Assembly (NCBI GenBank): GCA_035772785.1
Contig: JAOCPU010000062.1
Span: forward strand, 124,001 to 188,000
Length of the DNA stretch: 64,000 nucleotides
From: Phlebiopsis flavidoalba
Lineage: Eukaryota > Basidiomycota > Agaricomycetes > Polyporales > Phanerochaetaceae
Direction of reading: 5' to 3'
The notes below the pieces were generated by a model. That model was given only the letters and a program-made list of their open reading frames with translations, was not told the origin of the DNA and ran no database searches. A program made the position numbers and the translations under genes. Numbering within the stretch: the first letter of the stretch is position 1; each line of letters begins with the position of its first letter. Positions 47,540 through 59,767 of this stretch are shown piece after piece.

Positions 47540-49500
47540 TCATGCCCAGATCCCCTCGACTATTTTGTGCCTCATGCGTTGGACAATGTATCCCACGCCG
47601 ATCGGGCTGAATAACGTGCACAACAGAATAGCCCAAATGCATACCAGGAATGCTTCGTCGCCGAGCAACCTTCGCCACTTGACGATGACGCCTCCGTGCG
47701 CGCGAGCTGGGCGATGAGCAGTTCCAATCTCGCCGCGCGCCAGCCACCATGGCTGTTCCAATGAACAGGGCAGGGTATGCTGAGCTTTTCAGCCGTGAGG
47801 TGACAGATGAACGCGAGGCGCTGGGTTGGCTCCGATGTTTTGGAGAACCCGCCCCACAGTAGGACTGGTATGCCCACGCATAGCTTTGCTATACCCATCA
47901 ATAATGCATACAGGAAGCCGCGCCAAAGTATGCGAGGTTGCCAGAGTGACAAGAAGGGCTACAGAAGCGTGTTAGTATGCCTGGAGGCCGGTCTGTATCA
48001 GATGACCCACGATTGCGTAGCCGATGCTAGCGAAGAATAGAGGGCGAGCAAGGCTTGTTGTAGTGGGCCGATCGTCCGACCGTAGATTTCTTCGAAGCTG
48101 TCCGACTTTTCCGTTTCTGCTTGTGGCTGAGGCGACGTCGGCCCTATTGGGCGGAGGCCGCGTGATGTATGTGATGGTGAGCCCTGCAAGATAGGCTCCG
48201 AATAATACACTGCTTCCTGTATCCCTTCTTGTTGAAAGGGTTCAGCGAAGAGTGCTTTGGCGCGATGAAAGGTTAAACGTACAAAATGCGATCGCAGAGA
48301 ATGCGCTGACGACCAAAATCATGAGCGAGACGCTCAAGGAGTCGGCGTGAGTCTGTGTCCCCCACTGACTTTCGAGACTGCCGCCACCGCGTCTCCGGGA
48401 TACTAGTTTCAAAAGCCACGGAGACCCCCATGGTTCTCCTGGTCGTCTGGGCATGCACCATCGAGAGCCTAAGTTCCTAATACCAGTAGATGGGCCGTAA
48501 AATGAAGCGAGCGACGACTGGAGTAACGAGTGCCATGAGTGCAGAGGATAGTACAGGTTTGATGATTGTCCACGCGAGATTCGTCTGTGTACCGGATGTC
48601 TCCTCGAGCACAGAGAGAGCAGGTATCAAGGAGGCAAGGACCAATCCCATCACATCGTCTATTACATGCCGCGCTGATGAGTACTGTGCCTATACGGCTC
48701 TTGTGAACTGGGGGCGCTGTCGTCGTGACTGCACGGTAGAGTGAGTCATTGCACAGTCGCGGAAAATGGAAGTTTTGATTCACCAGTACCTGCCGACTCT
48801 GAGCTGTCAGGCTCGTGCTTCGGTAGCTCGTCTAGACCCCACGCGTCAAAAAACAGCAGGACACCCATTCACTGCTAATCACACTTACTGATCACTTCCA
48901 CATTCTGTTCTGTGCTACTAACGACACTGTTTAGCGCCATGAGCGCGTCGTCCCCAAGCTTGTGGAGGAAAGAGCAGCTCCGGCTGCGAATGATTCAAGA
49001 GGTCGATACCCAAAGCCTGCCGTCATCAAGGCAAAAAGAGAGTGCGACTGGCAGTCCGATGCCCGTCAGCGCGCACAAAATCGACAGGGGTAAATTCGCA
49101 ACAAGTAGGGAGAGCTCTGTCGACAGCCCGCCTACAACCGTCGCGTCGTCAGCAACACACATGACTATGTTAGGTGATCAGCACGAAATGACTCGCCTTC
49201 AAAGACTAAGCCAATGAGTCCGAGGTATCCAAGCACCGTAAACGTTTCTTCCCAGCTTGAAGGCAGAATAGCGGCCAAGGGGCGACCGTATACCATCCCG
49301 AGCGTTATTTCGGCGATGATGCCCCCGTGAAGGAAATAGTCGGCGACCACCCTGGCTACATTGAGAAGAAATAGAAAAGACGCAAGCGTGAGAAGCTCTA
49401 CAATGCGAGGTTCAGAGTAAGGGAATGATGCATCCGCCGTGGTCGACTCAGAGGCGAAGACGGGAAAAGAAAATATGTAGAAAAGCGATTTTTCTAACAT
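47540..49500 (-). CDS. CPA2-type monovalent cation/proton antiporter (frameshifted)
   Basis: A multipass membrane protein that exchanges Na+ or K+ for protons. The start at 49500 is MLEKSLFYIFSFPVFASES, followed by RIVELLTLASFLFLLNVARV and IAEITLGMVYGRPLA, then EETFTVLGYLGLIGLVFEG (first helices). The transport core SRIGTVLISA...VIDDVMGLVLASLIPALS lies at about 48590-48690; its paired aspartates (DD, codons at 48654-48659) are the ion-binding residues of this family. Then come ALMALVTPVVARFIL, ADSLSVSLMILVVSAFSAIA (about 48310), a cytosolic loop with a Pro/Gln/Glu-rich insert, FEEIYGRTIGPLQQALLA (48030-48090), FLSLWQPRILWRGFLYALLM and GIAKLCVGIPVLLW (47850-47950), and LLGDEAFLVCIWAILLCTL with GVGYIV near the end. 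The stop is at 47540-47542. Frameshifts occur in the core and near 47690. The number of helices fits about 12. Confidence 0.87.
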
Positions 49501-49934
49501 GGTTGGCCGGCGTGGTAGAAAGCGAGTTCGGGGGCTCACGGGGTAGAGGTTGGTTGCAAAGTTTGCCTGGATTAAAAGCAAGGCCAAGGCTTAATGGCAA
49601 GACGGCCAAGGGAGTATCATGCAGAGACTAACTGGTTCAATTGCCGCACGCCACAGCACCCACAACCGTGGGACAATTAAGATGAGAGAATGGGCGCTTA
49701 GAGCACATAGGGGACCGTCGATGTAGCAAGACGAGCCAAGCACCTAGGCATTGGAATGGATAATCGCCTCAATCCCAGGCAAAGCTACAAAATGGCCGTG
49801 GGAGAGCGGAAGTATACAACGTTATGATCCAGCGTCTAGGGACGCATCTGCTCAAAAGCTACGATTCTGGGGGAATCGCAATTAAATATACAGCCCAAAG
49901 TGATGTATGTAGCGAAGGAATTGAGTGATACTCC
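49501..49934. other. Intergenic region between antiporter and SEC63
   Basis: About 430 bp between the antiporter start and the SEC63 stop, both on the minus strand, so it should hold the antiporter promoter and the SEC63 3' end. No gene or repeat recognised. Confidence 0.4.
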
Positions 49935-52339
49935 TCAATCGCTGTCGCTGTCGCTGCTGTCACCGCCCTTCTTCTCGTCATCGTCTGTCGAACTCTCCTC
50001 GTCACTGTCCTCGTCCTCGCCCTCCGTGCGCTTCTTGACCGCGCCGCCGCGCATCATGGCCATCTGACCAGCCAGCGAGTCCTCCTCAGGGTCTGAGATC
50101 TCATCCTCCTCGACGCTCTCTTCCTTGGCTTCCTCAATGCGCAGCTACCCCAAACGTCAGCCAAGCAGTCGGAACCAAGCACTAAAATGCCACTCACCGA
50201 GATATCACACGGACAACTTCTTCACCGACGAAGGTGTCGCTGATGACATAGAGCTTCCAACTCAGATCTTGCACCGTTGTTGCGGCGCCTGGAACTGCAG
50301 CTTGTACGACCGGTAGTCCTTCTCCACACTAGAGTTCGCAAGCGGGATGTCCGAAATCTTCATCGGTGGGACGATGACTTTGCCGATCTTCGGGTCCGCG
50401 AGCACAATCCACCAGCTGGGCTTGCGGTTCGTTGGCCAGTGTGGTGCGTGTGCCCAGCCCGCGTCCGTAGTGCCGTTGGGCATGTCGTCGGCATCCTTGC
50501 GGCTGCTGAGGAACTCTTCTTCAGCGCGGTCGCGGACGAGTACGGATGGTTCCTCCTTCTCCGTCTTGGTCGGGAAAGATCCTGTCGGTGGGGTGATGCG
50601 AAGTTTGACGACAAGGTAAACAATCGATAGCGGTGTGACGATCCGTTCGCCGATGACTAGAGCAATATTTAGTGAGTTAATCGAAGGGATGACACGTGCA
50701 AGAGTGTACAAACACACCTTTGAACGATGCATCAACAAGATCAAGCGTGCCCCATCGGGACAGAACTTTCTTAACCTCATCCGCACGACCATCACCCTTC
50801 TCCGTCAAAGCAGCCGGTGCTGCGTCCATGGCAGTTATTGACAGCTCCTTGGCTTCTGAAGGTTTGATACCGGGAAGCTGGGCAAATTTGAGTCGCTCAT
50901 CACCGGGGACCAAGGCTTGTACAAGGTATGCATGGAGACGCATTGCTGCGATGGTAGGTGTGAACCAACTTCGGGACATTACAACGTTGATGAGCGAGTT
51001 CAGGAGGGTCGGTGTCTGGAGCAGGATGGACTCTTGCTCTAATTGCAGTACATTTGAGTGAACGCGTCTCATGATGGATAGTAAAGACACACCTTTGCGG
51101 AGAGACGCACTCTCGATAGGTAGGCGGAGGAGATGCGCGTAAAGCAAGATGAAAGCACGGCGTCTTGTCGCGTATTGCTTCGGCACAACCTCAGCAAGCT
51201 TCTTCAAGCTACACCCACTTCGCCCCCAGCTGTTCCTCAATCTGCTTCTCAAGCTCATCGAGGGTCGCTGCCTGACCCTTCACTGCAGCAAGCTCATATT
51301 CGAAGCTCTTGCCCAATGACGAAACGACCTCGTCGATGCCAGAGTCTTCACCGAGACCCTTGAGAAAGTGGCAGCAGAGCGAGCGTTCACTCCGTCCTTC
51401 GTCTTTTCGCGGTTACCAAAACCACCACCGACCTACGAGTGCGGGAAGCATACCACCGAATATGAGGCCATATGCCGCGAGGACGATTGTGCGATTCCTG
51501 CCCTCTACGATGGTCTTCGGAAGCGCAATACCCATGGATACCTCTTGACGACCATCGGGGGTGTCCGTACTTCTCCCAGTTCTCGCGGATGGTTTCGTCA
51601 GTGAGCCTATGCTACGTGTAAGTACTACTACGACAACGACTGACGTGTCACATACGCTTTGTAAGCTTTCGTGATTTCTACGAAGCGAGCCTCAACGGCT
51701 TCAATAGTGTCATTAATTCCCAGCTTGACCTTGTCCGGGTGACTGCATAGGTTCATTAGTCTACGAGGGTCAAGCGGCATGAACGCAAGAGCATACTGAC
51801 AACTTTCCGCGAAAGCTTCTTGTAATGCGACTTGATGTCTTTTATTGACGTGCCCTATCGTATCATTAAGAATGCATTTTAGTATGTGAAGTAATATGGT
51901 CGTACCATAGAGAGGTCAAGAATTTCGAAGGGATTGTACACCTTGGTGTCGATTTTGGACTTCGCGACTTTGAACGCGACCAAGGCGAATAATGACCAGC
52001 CTCCCACGAGAATAGCCAATCTATCATACGTCATTAAAGGGTGTGTTCTAATTTATGAGCAAGCAGGTGAGCGCACCTTCTCCGGGCCCTTGGACTAAAC
52101 AGGCCAGGCTTGAGCTTGTCTCGGTGGTTAACACACTCCTTGCATGGACATCCATCACTGTTTGTTTGTATGCTACCAAGAAGTTCAAAATTAGCATACC
52201 CGCACATTGGCATATGACTTACCGGGACGACAGACAGACGTTTGAAGATAGTGAGAGTGGTATCAAAAACGACAGCGAGGAATGTGAGGAGAAAGTATGC
52301 AGCCATGCTGCCAGACTCGTCATAGTGGTATTCGGCCAT
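49935..52339 (-). CDS. SEC63: SEC63, ER translocon J-domain protein
   Basis: Sec63 sits in the ER membrane, recruits the Hsp70 BiP/Kar2 through a lumenal J domain, and works with the Sec61 channel in post-translational import. The start at 52339 is MAEYHYDESGSMAAYFLLTF, with the first membrane helix. A second helix is LAILVGGWSLFALVAFKVA (about 51960-52020). The J domain begins YNPFEILDLSM (about 51910), continues IKDIKSHYKKLSRK, and has the essential HPD at 51733-51741, followed by IEAVEARFVEITKAYK. A third helix (IVLAAYGLIFGGMLPAL-like, about 51450-51490) follows. The Sec63/Brl region covers LKKLAEVVPKQYATRRRAFI to KLRITPPTGSFPTKTEKEEP (50550-51210), including SSRKDADDMPNGTTDAGWAH. The acidic tail (EEDEISDPEEDS ... 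DSSDSDSD) ends with a stop at 49935-49937. One frame change is seen near 51215; most exons are otherwise clean. Confidence 0.93.
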
Positions 52340-52483
52340 CTCGGCCTATATGAGACGGTTCGATGAGTGCCAAGGTAATAAGTTAGATATTGCGCAGGTG
52401 CAGCGAATGAGAGAGAGGGGAAAGTCCCCTGCGGATGGTGGACGTGGACGAGTTACGAGTGGTGACCTGGCATAACTTCGACG

Positions 52484-52862
52484 CCGTTATAGTAGCGTGA
52501 GAATAGACTACCGTTTTCGGGCGCATCTTGTGACGTCGAAATGCCCGCGTCCCGCGTGGAAATGCCGCGGTGGCACACCGGGCTACCACCATGGCCTCAC
52601 CCAAGCTTTCGAACGTTCCCCACAGTAGACAAATGCTTGACTTGTTGAGAATATTTCGACGAGATTGACTCGGCTCTATAAGAAGCCCTCACCTTGACCA
52701 GGGCTCCCCACAGGATACCCCCATGCCGACAAACACGCAAGTAATATACCATGAAAGCCTCATTGTGCTCGTCAAGCATCCGAAGCTGCCTTTGCCCAAT
52801 GAGAAACTTAATCCCTAAAAGCTCTGGGATATCTGGCACCCAAAGATCTGGCACGCTGTAGC
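52484..52862 (+). pseudogene. Remnant of a tandem F-box gene copy (5' part)
   Basis: This segment resembles the upstream region and N-terminal F-box part of the gene starting near 53161. Shared sequence includes TTATAGTAGCGTGAGA (52488 and 52917) and GACTTGTTGA (about 52637 and 53083). The F-box core KLPLPNE (about 52785) is followed by stops. So it is a broken upstream duplicate, not an expressed gene. Confidence 0.5.
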
Positions 52863-53160
52863 CTGTAGAGCTGCGAGGCTTCTCCTTTATATTTTATTTG
52901 CCTCTAGTAGCGCATTATAGTAGCGTGAGAGCTTACTTCCATTTCTGCGACCGTTCTACGTCATCCCTCGTGCAAGTCTGAATTCCGCCCCCGGCGTAGA
53001 CAGCTCTGGTAACACCGGACTACTACTACTTACAAATGGTTTCGAGCACTGTTATTTTCCCATAGTAAGTAGCACAGAGTTTTGACTTGTTGAAAACACC
53101 CTTGACCGGGTCAGCTAGTCTCTCAACCGAGCGAGCTCGAGAACCTCGAGTGAGACTCCA

Positions 53161-55261
53161 GTGGACTCACATAACGTAGCAATCATTGCTTCGGAACCAC
53201 TTGCGGTCTCCGCGAGTGTCTCAAAGCTACCCTTACCCAATGAGCTGATGCTAGAAGCTCTCGTATACCTGACACCCAAAGAGCTAACGCGCTGCAGAGC
53301 TGTGAGATCTCTTTACCTCGCCTTTTCGTTGACTTTAATTAACCCCTTTTGCATAGCTTTGTAGTCAGTTGTTGCATCTCATAGATTTAATACTCCCTCG
53401 CCTCCAGTACAGTATAGAGTTTATATCTCGCCGGCATGATCGACGGAGGACTCGGCCGGAAAGATCGTCTCTGCGCTGACACAGCTCAGGCAGTTGCGGT
53501 GTCCAGCAGCTGGATGCAAAGGTCACTCACCCCTTTAGCTCGGAGGTAAATGTGTGCCCCCCCGTGCTATGCCAGCCGTGCGCCGTTACGGGTAACGTGG
53601 AACTACTACGATGTATCTGCTGTGCCTTCTAGGCCAGCAAGATGGGGAAAGCTCTATCAGATTCCACAATTTTCTACCCACTTCTGGGGGAATAGCTCAA
53701 GACGAAGTGGGCAATTGAAAATCTAGACTTCCCGCTGTACGGGTTCACAGGCGATTGATGATGCCCACGACCCTACTCATTGCTATAGAGGCCTATGTAT
53801 GTGATGAGCATAACCTAGATGGCTTGGTACAAACCCTGAACAATTATCTTGTGTAGCGCGGACGACCGTTACATTGGCAGCATGAAAGTCTGTACATCTA
53901 TTATCACTTCAAAGCGGACAACCTCATCCACTTGCACGAGTGTCAGCTTTCACAGTTGATTATTTTGGACAGGCCACCGACCAAGTTAGCACAGCCGCAT
54001 CTTGTTGTGAAGACAGCCTTGGCTCATAGCGAGCAATGTCCCCAGATGAGGAGTTTGAGATATGGGGTCTGGAACTGGAAGACCGGTAGTCTTCGTTTTG
54101 TAGGTTTTAAACTACGAGTCTATAGTTTTTCGAAACTAATTGCGACAAACCTATATTTAGAACACGTACAAAATGGAATACCAGCCTCCGTCCAGACTGG
54201 GCAGTTATATTCGCAAGCTCATTCCACTTCCTGGACACCGATCACATCCTCATTCCCGCATTGAGGACGGAACGCAAGCCACACTGGCACAGGGTCGTGG
54301 TCGCTTTCTCGTGGTGTGCATTTACACGTTCGATTGCCGCGAGGTGCACTCTGGCAGGACTAGTCTACTCGACATCGCGGAACTCGCTGATCAATTTGAG
54401 CTACCACCGCTGCGGCAGGACATTTCTTTATTCTGCATTTCATTGCGGTTCCAATCGTGCGGCGGCCCCTTGTCACCCAGCACACCCTTTCGATCAGATC
54501 CCGCGCTTCCACATACTCGCATTCCAGATTCGTTTCTATGACACTAACGCGGCCCACCTCGGTCAGGACACTACTCACATGAAACAACTTTAACCTCTTC
54601 CTCCGCGCGGATGCGCTACTCCAATGCAAAGAGCGGTACGGGCCGACCTGGGGGTCATACAAATGGGAAAGCCAATGGTCAAGAGATGCACTCTTCATTC
54701 GCGGATCGTCACGCAACGTGACTCGAATACTTACCGGTACCAGCCAAAACCAATGTTTAATCATGGAATCTCACAGAGGTGACGACATGGGTAAGGGGCG
54801 GCCAGCGCCCGTTATACAACTCTATGAGTTCCAAGGCGGGAATCTATGCAAACGTGATCTAGCATCGGGAGAAGATCTAGGAAACTGGACCTATGTAATG
54901 GAACCTGAAGTTCTGGTCAATGAGAGATACTGGCAGCAGGACTTGAAGAGCAGATTGGCGTATCGTAAATTCGATACCGGGATCCAAGCGCATCGTCTTG
55001 TTGTCTCAGGAACCATGAATGACCATGCGCTCACAGGAGGCATATATCTTCAATCCTGCGATACGTGAGCTTGACAGCACTTTCAAACCTATGAAATGGT
55101 TCAGTCGACTAACAAAAGTTCTAGTCACTGGCGGGCCCTGCAACTTCCGGGACCACATGCTCCGTAGGCATGCGTTGATCCACACATTTCAAGGAGAAGG
55201 ATTTGTCGTCCGCAACGTCGATCAAGCCTCCCAACAACTTGCACTTTCCTTGTATTCTTAG
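53161..55261 (+). CDS. F-box protein of the large Agaricomycete family (frameshifted or decayed)
   Basis: F-box proteins pass substrates to SCF ubiquitin ligases. The N-terminal F-box reads KLPLPNELMLEALVYLTPKE then LTRCRAVRSLYLAF (53225-53320). After an intron come MIDGGLGGKIVSALTQLRQL-like sequence (about 53435-53500) and, in shifting frames, a beta-rich C-terminal region: WNWKTGSLRF (about 54070), SYIRKLIPLPGHRS (54200-54240), and then VIQLYEFQGGNLCKRDLASG and WTYVMEPEVLVNERYW (54810-54935), and SRLAYRKFDTGIQ (54950-54990). This layout (F-box, then propeller-like region with WNWKTG) is common in Agaricomycete F-box proteins of 500 or so residues. The initiator is unclear; no ATG precedes the F-box closely in frame, although DSHNVAI begins after GTG at 53161. 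The many stops make function doubtful. Confidence 0.55.
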
Positions 55262-55503
55262 TTCCAATGACTGTACCTGTCTTAGGTGGTAGACCAACTT
55301 TACAGAGTGGTCGTCGAGATGCTATTGAGATCAATTTACTTGAATGGCGTACAAATATGGTTGATTATTCACATTCAACTGTAGCGTGGGAATATCACAA
55401 CTTGGACGAATGAACGATCATTTCTCTCTTCTAAGCAGCGGCGACCAGCCAACCATCGTCCTGATTTACTCGACTCTCGAACCGGAGGAGTCAACACACG
55501 GTC

Positions 55504-57355
55504 ATGCGTGTCAAGGTTGAATGCAGTGTTCCCCTTCCTCCTCTCAAGATCTGGTTTGTCGTTCCAGCCGTGTCGACCATCGCTGAACTCAAGTACGCGC
55601 TGTGGCAAGAGCTTCCTGGGCTGCAGCAGGTCTCCACCGACGACCTTGCGCTATCACTGGACGGATTTGAACTCATTGACTCGAGCGCCATAGATGTCAT
55701 CAGAGACGGAGAACTTATAACGTGAGTAGCAACTTGTATTCCCTGCACGCCTTGTCGAGAGCTCTCATAGGGACTTCGCGCGATTTGCCCAGAGTCAAAC
55801 AAACCCTTGCACCCTCCGCTAAACGGAAGAACATAGAAGAACGTGAGCCATAGACTGGCATACCTAGTGTATAGTACTCATAGCTTTCAGCTGCTCTTCC
55901 TTCTGCCAAACGCGTCAAACGTACCAGCCAACTTCAACTGGGCCCGGAACCACGAGCTCCAAGCACTCATCATGCTCAAAAGAATGGAGAGCAGAATAAC
56001 CGTGGCATCGTCAACTCAACTCACAAACGCAGACTCGAGTTCTTCAAAGCCAAAACCTCCGTCTCCGATTCAGACTCTGACGATTCTGATTCGAGCACAG
56101 ACTCTTCCGAAAGCGACTCGGACAGTTCGGATGACGATAGTTCCTCCTCGTCGGATTCTAGCTCTGCGCCGTCGGAACGACCCTCCAAACCCACCGCGCA
56201 TCACAGAGTGGACAGCAGCTCTGCTCAGCGAGAGCAGACAGTGTCCGAGAAGACGTGAGTGCGACACAGTCTCAGCGTGATTTGGCAGCTGAAGTTATTC
56301 ACGCAGTACCCCTGCAACTTTTGTTCCGCCAGGACAAGGCAGAGCTGTGACCCAGAGTCGGAATGCCCGAAGAAGGCGCAAAAAAGATGTACGAACGTCT
56401 GGCTAGTCAGGCGGAACCCGCGAGCGAACGCGAACGATATCCCCTTGGGTCCGCGACAGCCAGTCCCTTCAGAGTCTCCCATACCAGGTCCTTCAAACTC
56501 TACCACGGTCGTACCTACAATCATGATGGCCAGTCTTTCGAACAAGAACAAGCGCAAAGGCTTCAAGCAAGCTATGGCTAAACGCGCTGCCTAAGAAGAT
56601 TGTGTTTGGCGAATCCGAGACTGTGGATGCCTCTGTGGCCGAGCAAGCTCCTCTGCCATTTACGGCTGCGCCTGTAGCAGAGGTCAAAGCCGCTGCGCCA
56701 AATATCTTCCCTCGTCTCGTTCTATTTCCCCCGTCGGAGAAGCAGGAAAACGGACAGCTACCTTCGAACATGTTTTGTCACGAGTATTGATGTTGAGGAG
56801 GGCATGCACCCGGCTCGAAGCAAGAAGAAGGACAAGAAAAAGGTCCCGCCGCCGGTCCCCAGGCGAGAGACACTGGAGGTGGAAGATCTGGTTGCTCGAT
56901 TATGGTGAGCCGGACGATCACATCCCGACGCAGCGGGGAAGCCCCGCCTTCAATCGACCATGATTGGGCAAATGTTGAGGCAAATTGGGGACACAAACTA
57001 CGCAAAGATCAAAGATGCGGTTTCAACTTGTTGTCGGCGATACCGTCGCTTGGAAGGTGAGCGATGCTGTCTTTGCTCTAATGAGCTGCTTTTGATGTCC
57101 GTGACGCAGGCTCTTGGTATCAACCCAGCTACCTTTACGCCTGAGTGGCTGTTGAACGTCGGCAAGGTGATCACCATCGGCGATATATTCACCGTTAAGC
57201 CTCTTTATAAGCCGGGCGAAGTTGCATTTGACGACTACGAAGAGGACGAGCAGATGGAGGTCCTGTATGACGAAGAAACATACGACTGGAACGCTGATGT
57301 TCTCGGTGGCGACTGGAGAGTGAATAGTGTGATGGTCGGCTTTCTGTCCATGTAG
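55504..57355 (+). CDS. Coilin-like Cajal-body protein
   Basis: Coilin organises Cajal bodies, where spliceosomal RNPs are modified. The start at 55504 is MRVKVECSVPLPPLKIWFVV, followed by AELKYALWQELPGL and LALSLDGFELIDSSAIDVIR, which fits the ubiquitin-like N-terminal self-association domain of coilin (55504-55720, then a GTGAGT donor). The middle has KRRLEFFKAKTSVSDSDSDD and a long Asp/Ser run (56040-56170), a typical coilin phospho-acidic region. Then come the basic stretch RNARRRRKKMYERLA (about 56365), IPLGPRQPVP (about 56435), and NKNKRKGFKQAMAK (56545-56580). Then come RSKKKDKKKVPPPVPRRETL (about 56815-56875) and a Tudor-like C-terminus: LGINPATFTPEWLLNVGKVI (57110-57175), FTVKPLYKPGEVAFDDYEED, and YDWNADVLGGDWRV, with the stop at 57353-57355. 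Single-base frame changes occur near 55830-55960 and 56350. The Tudor part is the clearest link to fungal and plant coilins; function in this fungus is inferred. Confidence 0.76.
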
Positions 57356-59043
57356 CATCGCTGAGATTTGAGTACAACACTCATTTAATACATCAAAATT
57401 ATGAGATCCAGGTGAAGCTGCTCCCGACCGCCTCGACTTCAAGCATTCTGAATGCTGATTGGCAGCAGCCATTACGGCCCGGTTCTCCGCCCACCTTCAT
57501 TACTCGACAAGCTCCGGCTGGCCGCCGGGCGTTGACCTTGCCTTGACGTAGGTCAACATCTTTTGGCAGGGAACTGACAAAAAAGTATGTGTTGGAGTAG
57601 AACTGCCGGCGGCGGCGCAGCAGCTCCGACTCGAGGTCAAATAAAAACGTAAACCAACAGGGAAAGAATAAGAATATTAGCCAGTGTGAAGCCCACTCTG
57701 CGAGCGTGGGACTACATTGCCGACATGGCCGAGTTCTGAACAAATCCACTGTTATTTCTTCTCAATCGGAATTAAGTGCGGTGAGTCAGGGTTTGAACCC
57801 GACTACTGACGTGAAGGATGCGGACCCAGACGTGAGATGTTTGCTGCGTCACGGAGATGAGTTCTATGCGCGTTTCCGTAGTGGTGACTCTCGGAGACTC
57901 TGGCAGTGGTACGGAAATTGCGGTGCTAGGGCTTGCTCATTCTCGAGGCTTGGGAGAGAATACTCCTGGAAATTGTACTCCAAAAAGCGGTAAGGCCCTG
58001 TTCAGCGCAGCTGGTATTTCTCATTAGTCTTAAAGAATGGCTTAGAGAATATACTGCGCATTTCCCGGGACTTGGCACTGGTGGACTCAGTAAACAGGCC
58101 AACTTTGAAGGTTGTAGTACTGGTGCACATGCTACACAGATAATAGTTCACATACAGCTTTAAGTATTGCAGCTCGTTGCCACATGGAAAAACAGAGATA
58201 GTGGTTGAAACAAGTGAAATAAACACTACTCATTTACGCTGGACATACACCTTCAGCAACACAAAGAGTTTTAAGGCCAAACCACTTGTCTCTCAGGCTC
58301 GCGCTCGCAACTGGTCGACTACGTCGCCAAACTCGTCGCCGCGTGACTCGTGTCTGATTCATTACTATTAAATATTTGATTTAGGAGTCTCGCCGCCAAG
58401 TAAAAGAAACTCGTTGTAGTTTTGCAGCTTGAGTACTTATGTGAACATTTGTGCCGCGCTTTCAGAGGTTACTCGACTCTCGACTACTCGACTCAAAGTC
58501 GAATTTGTCTGGCTCTGGTCAACGCGTCACGCGTCACGGCTTGTTCCACGTCACACCCCGCCGGTGTTACTGTATGGTCGTCACGTCACAGACCACACGC
58601 GCCTTCCTTATTCAGAATGACGGTCCTGTCACGCAGGACCGTCTAGGCGCCTCACAGTCTCTGGCGCCCAACCGGCTGCTCCGGCCACCTCAGTGCCGGC
58701 GCGCGGCCTCGACTCGTTGTCGCGCGCGAGAATATACGTTTGCGCATGTATCTGCGCGATGGTGGTAGAGACACACAAAAATATGAACAAAACAAAGATT
58801 ACGGCAGGAAGAGATAAGTTTTTCGATTGAGTGAGCTCAACATGGACTATAAGCAGTAAGATACGGCAGAAATAGGGTAACAGACCAGCGCCGCACACAC
58901 ATCAGCGCGATGGCCCAAAGGTCGCAGTCGGTTCCGCTCGGGTTTTGGCTGAATAGGCTATTATTCTATTAGCGTGAACATAAAGATTTGGCTAGGTAAG
59001 GAATTGGTGACCAAGAGGAGTGGGGGATTCAAGAGCGCAACAT
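57356..59043. other. About 1.7 kb with no supported gene
   Basis: Both flanking genes end here. A hairpin GACGGTCCTG/CAGGACCGTC with a 5-base loop lies at 58619-58643. Between 58520 and 58600 GTCAC motifs recur (GCGTCACGCGTCACG, CACGTCACA, CGTCACGTCACAG), like the interior of the MITE at 36561, but I could not find matching terminal repeats. Open frames here show no family resemblance. Confidence 0.35.
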
Positions 59044-59767
59044 CTACTCGAGGCCCTGAGAGCGGAGATATTGCTGGCGGACAGAGTCATTGTTCTTCAG
59101 AAGGTCGCGCCATTTTCTCGAGATGGCTGCAGGTTTCGTGAGTAGATATGACTTCCCTCCTTTGACATAACGAAACGCTCCGTGTGCGTCAGGGTGGTCG
59201 AGGTTCCCCGCCGAAGTAGTTCTTGGCTGCAGCGGCATCTGCAATGCTCGTTGTCTCGCGCTGATCCTTGAGAACGTCAAGAATGGCCTGAAATCCAAGA
59301 CGCGAGCCGTCTTCGGCCTTAAATTCCTCCCAAAAGGCTTCAACAGACTCGAATGAGTCTTTGGCTTCCACAATAAACTAGATGTGGGTGAAGTCAGCAC
59401 TATTCAATTGATAATGCGCTCACTACTTACCTTCCAGTTTCCCCACTCGACTTTAATCGCTTCCCATGCTTTCGGCTTCAATCCCATTCGTCCTAAGCCC
59501 TGGTACAACGTCCGGCCAGTACTTCAATGGGATTCCGTTGCCATCAATCGAAAGGATTGATGACGCAGTCCAGTGTTCGAAGAGGACATCGATGTTCTTG
59601 GAAAAATGCTGAACGGGAGGGTCAGGTACATGTTGCACGTCGTAGGTAGCTATCTGTCCATCTATCACAAGAGTCAGTTTACGACTCTTAGGTACCGAGT
59701 TGGATGGTGAAGCATGTGATGGTGTCGGTCGCTGGAGAGTCGAGGGTTCGAGAGGCGGCTGAGTCAC
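59044..59767 (-). CDS. Unidentified basidiomycete protein, main part; 5' end split off by the 4-kb element
   Basis: A small gene on the minus strand. Reading down from 59767: TQPPLEPSTLQRPTPSHASP, PKSRKLTLVIDGQIATYDV, IPLKYWPD, GRMGLKPKAWEAIKVEWGNW (before a GTAAGT donor near 59432), an intron of about 55 bp, then FIVEAKDSFESVEAFWEEFK, RLGFQAILDVLKDQRETTSI, and DAAAAKNYFGG. The last exon reads HPDAHGAFRYVKGGKSYLLT and KPAAISRKWRDLLKN, ending QQYLRSQGLE at 59044. I recall uncharacterised Agaricomycete proteins with the WGNWK and DAAAA...F pattern but no known function. One frame change lies near 59510. Its first seven codons are at 63769-63789 beyond the inserted element, so it is probably not expressed as a full protein in this allele. 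Confidence 0.6.

Noticed and set aside
57785..57815. Another B-box-like GGTTTGAACCC
   Set aside because: No acceptor stem, A box or terminator T-run is found around it.
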